In this document: positions 1 through 8,849 of the stretch, in pieces
Position numbering within the stretch: the first letter of the stretch is position 1
Layout of the letters: the number at the start of each line of letters is the position of its first letter
Position numbers and translations under genes: made by a program
Assembly: GCA_001970855.1 (NCBI GenBank)
Contig: LSSN01001142.1
Span: 1-11,006, forward strand
Length of the DNA: 11,006 bases
Reading direction: 5' to 3'
Source: Smittium culicis
Lineage: Eukaryota; Kickxellomycota; Harpellomycetes; Harpellales; Legeriomycetaceae
The notes under the pieces: model-generated
Seen by the model: the letters and a program-made list of their open reading frames with translations, nothing else
Database searches by the model: none
Told to the model about the DNA's origin: nothing

Positions 1-2
1 GT

Positions 3-716
3 AATGATCCACTAATGAAAGAGTATCTCAAACAACTATCTTCCTCGAACATCAGATCCTTTGACAATCCGCTTTACGACATCAGTCCAATCATTGATCA
101 CATCAGGAAACTTGGGCATAACTCCAGAATGTCAAAGTATGACTTGACAACAAAACTATGCTGGCTCATCGCCATCTGCGGCTTTCTCAGACCAAGCGAC
201 ATCGAGAGGATTGATGACAGCAAGACATCAGTGACAAAGGAATACATCAAGTTTATCATTGTAGGACCAAAGGAGAAACGAAATGGAACTCCAATCGAAA
301 AGGTTTCTATAATTCATGCACACTCTGACAAGAAACTTTGTCCAATTGAAACTTATAAGTCCTACAAACAACGAATTGCGGTTACATCATGCGTAAAACC
401 CCATCCTTTACTCGATGGACATTCCATATCATATCTCATCAGGAGTCTCAAGGACCACAGTACTAACATTGGAGCACAACGTATCAGCAAGCACATTAAC
501 AAACTTATGTAGCTTATACCATTACCGCCAAACGCTAAAGTACCAAAGGCAAGAGCACTTGGATCCACTCGTGCTACTTCATCGGGAGCAACATACGACG
601 ATGTAATTACTCAAGGATTTTGGGCAAGTAGAGGAATATTTGATACGTACTATCAGTTATCTCGCAGAACAAGGGAAAATTTGACTAAACATGCATTAAA
701 CTCTGAAGCAAAATAA
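3..716 (+). pseudogene. Tyrosine recombinase (integrase) remnant, 5' partial, one premature stop
   Basis: The frame is open from the window edge through an ATG at 15 to a TAG at 510-512, then continues in the same frame to a TAA at 714-716. The 5' end probably lies outside the window, because the frame upstream of the ATG is open. Several features identify a tyrosine recombinase catalytic domain. FLRPSDIERID (R59 counted from the ATG) is the box I arginine region. GPKEKR could be the beta-hairpin lysine. After the TAG, KARALGSTRATSSGA resembles the box II arginine segment, and GFWASRGIFDTYY ends in the likely nucleophilic tyrosine. Such enzymes cut and rejoin DNA through a 3'-phosphotyrosine and mobilise Crypton- or DIRS/Ngaro-like elements. 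No reverse transcriptase is visible here, so the element class is undecided. Because the catalytic C-terminus follows the TAG, the copy is likely inactive unless the stop is read through. A separate 63-aa frame overlapping 415-606 is a shadow. Confidence 0.8.
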
Positions 717-803
717 TTGTATCTGGCCAATGAAGCATAATAATATGTTTAGTTGAATGTAATGAAAACTTATTATTATTATGCGAATGGCCAGATACAA
801 TTA
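714..803. repeat. 90-bp imperfect hairpin with 16-bp perfect terminal arms
   Basis: The sequence TAATTGTATCTGGCCA at 714-729 is repeated as its exact reverse complement at 788-803. The interior also folds back imperfectly, with GCATAATAATA-type sequence on the left facing ATTATTATTATGC on the right, so nearly the whole segment could form a long stem. The first three bases of the left arm are the TAA stop codon of the upstream recombinase. The same 16-mer occurs a third time at 1109-1124. It could be a tiny MITE, an element end or recombination site, or a transcript 3' hairpin; the sequence alone does not decide. Confidence 0.75.
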
Positions 804-806
804 TGT
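737..806 (+). repeat. 70-bp inverted repeat, left arm
   Basis: This segment is the exact reverse complement of 1106-1175 over all 70 positions by my alignment, with mismatches immediately outside at both ends. It contains the right-hand 70 bases of the 714-803 hairpin region. A perfect match over this length in non-coding DNA suggests recent duplication or gene conversion, whereas the neighbouring recombinase frames have decayed. Confidence 0.85.
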
Positions 807-924
807 CCCACCCATTTCCGCCCTAACCTAGCTCAACGATGGTAAGGAATCCAAGAAAACTGGAAGATCAGACGGTTTATATACTTTTATTTTCATTTTG
901 CTTTTCTTTAAGAAAAAATTTCCA

Positions 925-1059
925 TACTTTTAACCCTTACATTTTCAAAGAAATTTTAGTACTGAACTTGAAATTTCTAGATTATTCTTGAAATTCAATT
1001 TCAGAGAACGAAATTTCGAACATTTTGGAACATTTGAAAAATTTCTAAGGGTTAAAGTA
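925..1059. repeat. Nested imperfect palindrome inside the fold-back loop
   Basis: TACTTTTAACCCTTA at 925-939 is the reverse complement of TAAGGGTTAAAGTA at 1046-1059 apart from a single T insertion. Similarity continues weakly inward (ATTTTCAAAGAAATTT against AAATTTCTAA/GAACATTTG-like sequence). This looks like a second, older inverted-repeat element of about 135 bp sitting within the loop of the 70-bp inverted repeat. Confidence 0.5.
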
Positions 1060-1105
1060 TTAGTATCTAGGAAAGATTTTCGAAATTAAATAAAGATTAG
1101 GTAAC

Positions 1106-1175
1106 ACATAATTGTATCTGGCCATTCGCATAATAATAATAAGTTTTCATTACATTCAACTAAACATATTATTAT
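1106..1175 (-). repeat. 70-bp inverted repeat, right arm
   Basis: Exact reverse complement of 737-806. It contains the third copy of the TAATTGTATCTGGCCA motif (1109-1124). Beyond 1175 the match stops abruptly and AT-rich sequence leads into the second recombinase remnant 25 bp later, so the hairpin copy is truncated here relative to 714-803. Confidence 0.85.
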
Positions 1176-1199
1176 TTAAATAATTTTTCAGACCAATAA

Positions 1200-1787
1200 G
1201 TGGCATTTTCTGTGATAAAAGTATTCAAGGAATGTTTCCCCGCTGCTGACCTCTCTGTTAAGAATCTAATCGCTAAACTAAGTTCGATTTTGGCTGTAAC
1301 TAGTATTTTGAGAGCCAGTGACATACACAGAATAGATGATATACAGCTGCATAGCCCAAGGGATTCTACGTTGTGTCATTGTATCGCCAAAATCAAAACG
1401 AGCTGGTCAGCTGATCGAAAAGCCTTGTCAAATATCCACATACACAGAAACAATTTTGTCGACGGTATTATCTTATACAATGTAAAAAGGAAATTCAGCT
1501 TCTATGCTTTGTCTGAAGCTAAATTTGAACAATAGCAAGTGGGTAGTAAGTATGCGGCTAAATTCTTAAATGATAAATTTAAGCCTTTATCCGTTGATAG
1601 TATTTCAAGGAACGTTCGAACGATCTCAGAAATAATAGGCAGCGAACCTAGCGTATCCATGCTGAAGGATAGAGAAATCTAAGCAACATATACGATTTAC
1701 AAAAGTTTACCATCAGATGAAATAGTCTCGCGCGTATTCTGGTCGGGCTATTATAAGTTAAATACATATTACCGACTCACAAGATAA
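1200..1787 (+). pseudogene. Second tyrosine recombinase remnant, 5' truncated, two premature stops
   Basis: One frame runs from just after a stop at 1197-1199 to a TAA at 1785-1787, interrupted by TAG at 1533-1535 and TAA at 1680-1682 but with no frameshift. There is no ATG at the left end (the first codon is GTG), so this is a truncated fragment. The N-terminal part matches the first recombinase at the box I segment: ILRASDIHRIDD here against FLRPSDIERIDD upstream. The far end, FWSGYYKLNTYYRLTR, parallels FWASRGIFDTYYQLSR and carries the likely catalytic tyrosine. A KDREI segment just before the second stop lines up with the box II arginine region. The two copies differ at many positions, so they are diverged paralogues rather than a recent tandem duplication. 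The 5' part seems cut off at the inverted-repeat structure. It should be non-functional. Confidence 0.72.
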
Positions 1788-2360
1788 TCATCAAATAACT
1801 TGAATTGGTCCATATTTAATTCGTATTAACATAATATCTCTTACCTCATAAAAATAACGTGTATTAAAATTTGGTCTAAAGAGCTCAATTAATTATATTT
1901 GTAATTTACTCTATTTAATACCTATATTTTATTGGTGAAATATTTTTAAAATGCTAACTGCTGAAAAAATACGTGTGATTATTGGCCAAATTTATTTACA
2001 ATTTAGTTTTTTTTATCTTGGTAGTCCTATATTTATTTTATTGTCACAATACTTGCATGAAATAGAAGCGGTGGACTGCCAGGGCATTTTTTTTTTTCAT
2101 TTTTTTTGCTAAATGAAACTTTAGATTATATTTTATTGCTCCATAAATTTTAATAAATTCCGCGAATTAAATAATTATGATTATCTTATGGTTAATTCTA
2201 ATTTAATGAAATCTCGACTTTTTCTTCAAATTAAACAAGCTTTATAGAAATTCTTAAATAGTTTTCTACAGCCAGATTACACTATTAAATACAATCACAA
2301 CCAAATCTGTGTATTAATACTCGACATTCTTCTATTGAATCTTATACAGGCGATTGTACC
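1788..2360. other. AT-rich intergenic region upstream of the reductase gene
   Basis: About 570 bp without a supportable gene. It contains a long T run near 2089-2107 and scattered AT-rich sequence, and presumably holds the promoter and 5' UTR of the downstream reductase. A TTATACAG just before the reductase ATG could be a 3' splice site of a 5'-UTR intron, but no matching donor is convincing. I see no RNA gene or strong repeat. Confidence 0.4.
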
Positions 2361-4032
2361 ATGAGCTGGATCAATTACATTTCATTTGCTATAGGCTTAA
2401 CTGCAGTATGCGAGCTGTACTTGAGAATTACAAGTAAAAAATTTGCAGTTACAGGAAAAGTAAATTGTCTAAACATAAAATTTATATAGTATCTCTATAT
2501 AATATTTTTATATTTTCTTTTCGATAGCATGTTTATATAACTGGTGGGAGCTCAGGCCTAGGAAAGGCATTGGCTAAAAAAATGTTTGGAATGGGTGCAA
2601 ATGTAACTATCGTTTCAAGAAAGCTAGAAATTTTGGAGGAGGCTAAGATCGAGATTGAGGTTTGTTATTATTCACTATAAATGCTATTTCTTTTATTTTA
2701 AACACTTTTTATTCATGTAAAGTACAAAAATCTATTTTTTTTAAAAAAAAGTATGTTGATTTGTTTTATTCAGGCTTTCAGAGTTAACGAAACCCAAAAA
2801 ATTTTGATTATTTCTGCAGATTGTTCGAACTATATAGAATCCTGTAAAGCTATCCAGCAATCTATTTCGGAGCAAGGTCAAATACCTGAAACTGTGTTCA
2901 CTTGTGCTGGAACATCATATCCCGGTTTATTTATTGAACAAGATATAAGCGTTTTCGAAAAAAGCATGCAATTGAATTACTTTGGATCTCTTTATACTAT
3001 TCATGTAAGCTACAAACCTTACTCAGTTATACTCTTTTAATTTTATATAAATTAATAATCATACGTATGTCCTCTATTAAATAAGTTCATATTATTGATT
3101 TTTTAATTACAAATTTACAGGAAGCTTCAAAAAAAATGATAGAAAACGGAATACGCGGAAATATAATACTTATTGGGTCTACTCTTAGCATGCTTAGCTT
3201 TATTGGATTTTCTCAGTATTCACCGACAAAGTTTGCAATTAAAGGACTAGCTGAATCTCTTAGAAGTGAGCTATTAGCATATGGTATCAATGTTTCCGTT
3301 TATTTACCAGGGACAATTTTGTCTCCAGGACTAGAGCAAGAGGTATATATGTTAATAATTAATGAGCAACAAGAACTTTTTATAACGACATTTATTTCAA
3401 TTCCATAGAATTTAACAAAACCTCAGATCACAAAGGATTTGGAAGGTGCCGAAGATGGACTTACACCTGAACAGTGTGCAGATGCTTTAGTTTCGGGTTC
3501 GTAAAATATATTACCATGACTTGTATCATTTAAAACTTATATATATATACTATATTATATATTCCAGAGATTTTCAATTGACATTGATGTTGGTGTTATC
3601 GAAGCTGATTTGTCTAAATAATTTAATAAAAATAAAAAAAAACTTACTCTTATCCAATAATTTTAGGTTTAAAGAGAGGAGAGAGTATCATCACTTCTGA
3701 TCTTATCAGTAGCATTTTCCGCGTTTCTACTAGAGGTACTGACTAAAAATATATCCGCTTTACCTTTTACTTCAAAGGAATTATTTTAAAGTGTTTATAT
3801 TTGTTTTTTAGGAGCGATGCCCAACAATAATTTCATTATCGATTCACTTTTATCTATAGTCGCATGGGTATTCATTGATCTTTTACTTTATACTGATTCA
3901 AATATTGTATTACTTTTCTGATAATTTCATTTATGATTCTTCCTCTGTATCTAGGTTGCACTGATTTTCTTCAGAATTTACGCAGACACTTTAATTTACA
4001 TGTTTGGGAAAAACTTGAAAAAGAATAATTAG
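2361..4032 (+). CDS. TSC10: 3-ketodihydrosphingosine reductase (KDSR/Tsc10 family), 8 exons
   Basis: An NADPH-dependent short-chain dehydrogenase of the ER membrane that reduces 3-ketodihydrosphingosine to dihydrosphingosine, the second step of de novo sphingolipid synthesis. Inferred exons: 2361-2459, 2528-2659, 2774-3004, 3121-3342, 3409-3496, 3667-3735, 3812-3867 and 3955-4032. All seven introns are GT-AG and the frame is continuous, giving 324 aa (yeast and human enzymes are about 320-330). Residues 4-21 form a hydrophobic N-terminal segment. TGGSSGLG (38-45) is the Rossmann cofactor motif, CAG (121-123) replaces the usual NAG/CAG strand motif, and S174, Y187 and K191 (YSPTK) make the catalytic set. 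A conserved-type NLTKPQITK segment follows exon 5's start, and the C-terminus is hydrophobic (about 290-318), as expected for membrane anchoring. The ATG at 2361 is the first in frame and gives the expected N-terminal anchor. The intron 5 donor (GTTCGT) is chosen because it alone keeps frame into LKRGESIITSD. No defects are seen. Confidence 0.9.
3497..3666 (+). other. Intron 5 of the reductase, longest and with an internal splice-like site
   Basis: At 170 nt this is the longest of the gene's introns (the others are 66-116 nt). It begins with the non-consensus donor GTTCGT, while a better-looking GTAAAA lies 5 nt downstream but would shift the frame. A TATATTCCAG at about 3558-3567 looks like a second 3' splice site. 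Using it would join G to AG ATT TTC AAT TGA, a rapid stop, so such a product would be truncated. Confidence 0.5.
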
Positions 4033-4104
4033 CTTTTATAGTTAATTCATATTATATTATTAGTAAACTAATAGAATTAAAATATTTATATATAATTCTT
4101 ATTA

Positions 4105-4110
4105 AATAAA
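4105..4110 (+). terminator. Putative polyadenylation signal of the reductase gene
   Basis: A canonical AATAAA lies 72 nt after the reductase TAG within the 211-bp convergent spacer (4033-4243). The spacer is otherwise very AT-rich. I could not find an equally clear signal for the opposing lyase gene in it, and the two 3' UTRs may overlap. Confidence 0.4.
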
Positions 4111-4243
4111 TTCAATCCCATGGATACTTTATAAACCTCAATCATAGTCTCATTTAAATTCTTAATTTCCAAAGGTTAAAAAATAAAAATCAAAATGTTT
4201 CTATATTTTAATTGAAAAAGTAGAAAGAGGAAAGGCTCAGCGC

Positions 4244-6483
4244 TTATGTGGAGTATAAACTATCTAAATACCCCTTAGTAATATCTTCTACAGGTGCTTT
4301 ATCAGGCAAGGATGCAGACATTCCATACATAGCAGCAGATCCTTTCGAATATTTTTCTGGGTTAGCTTTGACTTCGCTTATTGAAGATTTCAAGTCTTGA
4401 ATTAAAACATCCTCTGTTCCTACGGTCAATGCAGTGCATGCAATATGTAGAGCGGGAGGATGTTGTAATACTGACAATCCCCAGCCTCGCTCTTTCATTG
4501 CATCGTTAATAGCGTAGATATTGATTGAGCTGTTAGAAGAAAATGCAACTACTGAGCAAATAGGTTCCCCAATGATCTCAAGCTCGTCAATCGATTCAAT
4601 ACTATATATTTATTTTTTTGAATACAAAAGAAATATTAATACAAGTCACATATATGAGGGAAATTGAAAATGAACAAAGCTTACCCTTGTTGGATTTTAA
4701 TTCTAGAATTAACAATGTTTCTACAGCTAGTTATATAACCTTCTTTCCCTATACTAACTAGCGCTGCCCAACATCCAGCGATTAAAGATCCTGGCCTTTA
4801 AGGAATTATAATACATAAGATTAATTTACATTTGTATACAAAGAACTAACAGATGACAATTAATAAAGATAAAGATAAATACCTAGATCCAGCAATAGTT
4901 GGGGAAGCATAGATACCACCAGGCCATTCAGTACAGACAAAATACTGATAATGACGAAGTTTTCTGGTTGAGTACATTATCACAGATGATCCCTTAGGCG
5001 CAAACCCATACTGTTGTGTAGGAAAAAAAGGTGTAGTTTAAAATTTTTGCAAAAAAAACAGCATTATTACAAGAAAATTGTCGTAAAAAATTGATATAAA
5101 AATATAAATAAATCCTATAATAATGTAACACAATCTTACTTTGTGAGTATCGCAAGAGATTGAGGTTACACCTGGAACTCTAAAATCGAACTTTGGAATT
5201 TTAAAGCCTGCATCTTCCATGAAAGGCATTAAAAAGCTACCTAGACAACAGTCTACGTGCATTCCAATACCTTTCTTCATAGCAATAGATGCCATTGCTT
5301 CAATATCATCCATGACACCATGTGGGTAGTTTATTGCGGAGCCAGCAATCTGAAAGTTTAAAAAATTAAAAGTTAGTTTCATTATTTAAAAGGGCGTTAG
5401 AAATTAAGATATATTAAAAAGCGCAATAAATAACAGTTACCATAATAGTGTTCTTGTTTATGGCTTTTTCAAGTATGCGAATATCAACTTTTCCTGATTT
5501 ACTATCAATAGGAATTCGGATAAGCTCGATATTGAAATACCCGCACGCTTTATCAAAAGCAGTGTGTATGGTTACAGGGGCTACTAGGTTTGGATTAGTA
5601 ACGTTTCTTTCTTTTTTAGCCTTTTCCAAGTGAGCTCTAACGGCCATGATTATAGATTCAGTTCCGCCGGAAGTAGTTGTACCACAGCCATCTTCAGGTG
5701 AATTAAACATTCTAAGGACCATGGAAACAACCTCAGCGTCCAATCTGCGTAAGCCAGGGAAAACATCAGGATGAAGAGGATTCGTTATATTATATATTCC
5801 GATAGCTTTATTCATTAGATTGATGTGTTCAAGACCTCCGAAGTACACAGTTCCAGAAACTCTGCCTGATTTCCAGTCTATATGACCTTCATTCATTCGT
5901 CTATTTAAGGAAGTAAATTGGGTATTATGGAAATTATAAGTTAAATTGTTTAAGCGAAATCGATCAGTAAAAATAAAAAGTGTGAATATTTCCGATAAAT
6001 GTAAAAATGAAATATATATACTTTTCAAGGATGTCAATCGTTTTTTCTGGATCAAATCCGATTATAGGCAATTCTAGAGTGTCTTCGATTCCATTCTTAC
6101 TGGCGGAATCTATCATCTTCTCCTCGAAGCCTTTCACTATTTTGTTTACTTCGGAGTCAATGAGAGATTTAGTTCCTGGAACAGTTTGGAAGGCTTTGAA
6201 TGAAGTCTATTATGAATTAGATAAACAATGATTAGATTAAAAAATGAAGGCAGAGAGTAAAATATTTTAATTTTATCCTTACTGATAAAGCTTTTTTATA
6301 CAATTGGTAAATAGTTTCGGAAAACCCGTAGATAAGAGCGTCTTTTCCAAAAGAGTAAATTATTCCAGCACTATAATAAATTAAAACTAACTGCCCGAAT
6401 AATCTCATCTTATCTATCTTTAAAAGAGTTTCCATAGAGGGAAAATCCAAGTTACGGCCGCTCTCTAGTATTTTTTGAAGCAT
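4244..6483 (-). CDS. DPL1: Sphingosine-1-phosphate lyase (Dpl1 family), 7 exons
   Basis: A PLP-dependent ER enzyme that irreversibly cleaves phosphorylated sphingoid bases into a long-chain aldehyde and phosphoethanolamine. Exons, in transcript order: 6483-6283, 6206-6022, 5900-5441, 5349-5140, 5010-4883, 4795-4685 and 4601-4244. All six introns are GT-AG, and the product is 550 aa, close to the usual 550-590. A hydrophobic N-terminal stretch (about 30-46) fits the single membrane anchor. Then come [13 protein letters not shown] (169-181), TSGGTES (205-211), H241 in TIHTAFDK (likely stacking on PLP), D315 in HVDCCLG (pyridine-nitrogen aspartate) and TSISCDTHK, whose K352 is the Schiff-base lysine. 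[24 protein letters not shown] and the C-terminal MYGMSA...LDSLYST are family signatures. HVDCCLGSF differs slightly from the common HVDACLGGF. The start is the first in-frame ATG with A at -3. The gene appears intact and faces the reductase tail to tail. Confidence 0.93.
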
Positions 6484-6548
6484 TTTTAAAGAGATAAGTA
6501 AATTTGTGATATTTTAGTAAGTAATTTTGGATATTGTCAATTTGGAAA

Positions 6549-6561
6549 ATATATATATATG
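6549..6561 (-). promoter_or_regulatory. TATA-like AT repeat upstream of the lyase start
   Basis: An (AT)n tract, read on the minus strand as ATATATATATATTTTCC, lies roughly 65-80 nt upstream of the lyase ATG. Its position is compatible with a core-promoter TATA element, but similar tracts occur elsewhere in this AT-rich window, including inside an intron, so the assignment is weak. Confidence 0.25.
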
Positions 6562-6661
6562 TGAGGACAAAAGTTAAAAGCGATAATAAAACCGTGAGTT
6601 TATATATGCGCTCTCTCAGGAAATAAGAACAGAGTAAACACAATTGCCAAGAAAATATTAT

Positions 6662-8849
6662 AGGGGTCTGTATTGTGGATTGATTAAATCTTTTTAAACT
6701 TGGATAAACCCGGGCTTCGTATATAGTGAGTGTGACTTGAACTTCAAATAATTCATTCGCTAAAAAAACCTCAGCAATAGGAAATTCCTATGCCCCTATT
6801 CGCCAGATAAGTTTAAAAATATTGCGGTGGTCTCAGGGTCCCTTCATTTTAAATTAGTACTATAAATAGCTCATTTAATTCTCAGCTTATACCTTCTAAT
6901 AGGTTTTGCAGCAATACTCCCAAAAGATAAAAGCCAAAACTCCCCATCTACGGTCTAGTCATTAAGCTGTAAAAACGTCTCCCGTTTTCCAATTACGATT
7001 AATGATTAGTATAATATAGTGTTCTAAGAATTATAATTCCATTTTTTAATACAAAAAAGCTATAATTTTAAATTTTGACCAAATTTATATTTGGCAGTGA
7101 TTTATGTATGGGTGATTATTTTGAGGAGCGGAACATTTTCTAATGGATTTTTTTTTGGCTTCAAATTCCATTTGGGGCTTAAAATGAGGTATCTTTAATT
7201 AATCGTTTTTTCCAAAAGTACATCAACGATGAATCGTTCAAAATTTAGAGCAAATTAATCGATTGCTTGAACAACTTTTATTTATACTATTGGCTAACTT
7301 GTCTATTTTTGAATTAAATATAATAGTTTATTGGTATAATAAATATTGAGCAATTTCGTTATCTAGCTAAATCATCGGATGGAATCGTTTTTAGTCAAAA
7401 ATATATTTATACAAGACAAAAATAATATAAAGCTTAGCCAATTTTTTATTTAGATTTAGGATTAGTTTTTTAATCAATTTATTTCCCACAGATAGTACTC
7501 AACTCTATCTAATAAATTTCTAAATTAGTGTTTCAAAAAATTTTCCCATTATTAGAAATGGAAGATTCTTTTCAAGAGCGAAAAATTTTTCTATTCTCCT
7601 TTTCTTTTGCTTCAACTTTTATTTGGTGTTCAAATTCAATTTGTATTATTATTAATTAAGGTACTCTTAAAAAACAGAGAACTTTTGGGTATAAAGAGTT
7701 ACGGTGTAAAAGTGTTAAATTTTATAACTGTTTAATAGTTATAAGTTGGCACAAGATTGAATCTTTGGATAAATTCCCAATGGGTATGGTGCCACAAGAG
7801 TGGCAGAGGGGCGGGGGTCGGTTGGAAATTATGTTTTTGTAATTTTGAAACCTTTTAAATATTTTTGGTAGTTTTTTGTATATTTTTAAATTATGTTTAA
7901 TAAACTCTCTGGGGCATAAAAAAATTCAAGAGTGAAGTTGAACCCTAATTATTGTGCAAAAATAAATATATGGAGGGTTTTTGTTTTCTGCTTTCCCTTT
8001 CTTTAGAACTATCGACTCAGCAGAATTAGCAATGATCTCAGAGGATGTTTGAGATTGTGGGTTTTTGAACGATTCTTTGGTCATGGTTAAATTGTATTTT
8101 CCTTTAAATTTTTGTTATTTTTTTAATGTTTTTGGGTTTTTTTTTTTTTTTGAAATTAATAAAATGATATAAAATTAAATTAAAATAATAGCTAAAAAGT
8201 TATTTATTTGAGTACGATTTAATATATTAAAATTTAGGTAATATAATATTTGTTTATTTGTATACTGTGCGTATAGAAATAAAGATAACGAGCGTGTAAG
8301 TTTTTATCGTTTAATTGACGCTTAGAAAAAAGGTTTTAACGTTTTAATATTTTTTTTCGGGTGTTCTCATGTTCGCTTTATTTGTTTCTTTTTATTCTTT
8401 TCTATTTTAGCGGATTTTTTATTTCTTTTTTTTTATGAGTTGGTTATATCATTACTATTATAGTTTCTTTATGTGATCTTATTATTCTCTTTAAGTAGAT
8501 TACATTTATGTTGTTGATTTCATTTGATTGGCTGTGTAAATATTCTTTGTATTTTAACTTTATTTTCATTTTAAACACTTGTTAGATTTGAAATAATTAA
8601 TTACTAAGAAGTTATGTGCGATATTTTCTACAAAGAGCTAATTTTTATTGACTTTTTAGTTTACAAAGAAACGTTCAAATCATAACACTTCCACAATTAT
8701 CTAAACAAATTTTACTTGCTAAAATAAAATCTCTGATAAAAACAATCACAAATGGAATTTATTGATTTATTTTTTTTATCAAATATTTTTAAAGTATTTA
8801 AATAATGCAATAAAAAAGCTGTTAAAATTGGTTTAAAGTATCTAAAAAA
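6662..8849. other. Gene-poor AT-rich region
   Basis: No supportable gene, tRNA or rRNA is seen on either strand. The left third may carry the regulatory region of the lyase gene. A small GC-richer patch (around 7786-7830, GTGGCAGAGGGGCGGGGG) stands out. From about 8085 to 8560 the + strand is markedly T-rich, with runs of up to 14 T. Two stretches, near 7120-7210 and 7565-7680, share short word order (GAGCG, a T-rich run, GCTTCAA, TTTGG), which may be a very old duplication. Confidence 0.4.
6777..6791. repeat. 15-bp perfect palindrome (7-1-7) upstream of the lyase gene
   Basis: ATAGGAAATTCCTAT is an exact inverted repeat around a single central base. It lies about 300 bp upstream of the lyase start codon, where a palindromic transcription-factor site would be plausible. 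No second copy was noticed nearby and no factor is assigned. Confidence 0.4.

Larger units (their letters stand above)
737..1175. mobile_element. Fold-back (MITE-like) structure of about 439 bp
   Basis: Two perfect 70-bp inverted arms enclose a 299-bp AT-rich loop (807-1105) with no open frame I can support. The layout is that of a fold-back or non-autonomous inverted-repeat element inserted between two recombinase remnants. I saw no clear target-site duplication: the left boundary abuts GAAGC and the right TTAAAT. The arms may therefore instead come from an inverted duplication of the 714-803 hairpin. The right copy lacks the outer part of the hairpin, so the structure is asymmetric. Confidence 0.5.

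Noticed and set aside
362..606. Open frames on both strands (362-568 minus and 415-606 plus) overlapping the first recombinase
   Set aside because: Shadow frames. The recombinase frame carries the catalytic motifs on both sides of the TAG.
1..1787. Starship-type captain recombinase
   Set aside because: No cargo or DUF3435-like features can be shown. The motifs support only a generic tyrosine recombinase.
3502..3507. Alternative donor GTAAAA for reductase intron 5
   Set aside because: It looks closer to consensus but shifts the frame out of the conserved LKRGES segment.
5448..5633. 61-codon plus-strand frame
   Set aside because: Antisense to lyase exon 3, which has strong family motifs.
6007..6231. 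74-codon plus-strand frame
   Set aside because: Antisense to lyase exon 2 and its splice sites.
6452..6643. 63-codon minus-strand frame upstream of the lyase start
   Set aside because: It overlaps lyase exon 1 out of frame, and the peptide is hydrophobic low-complexity sequence expected from AT-rich DNA.
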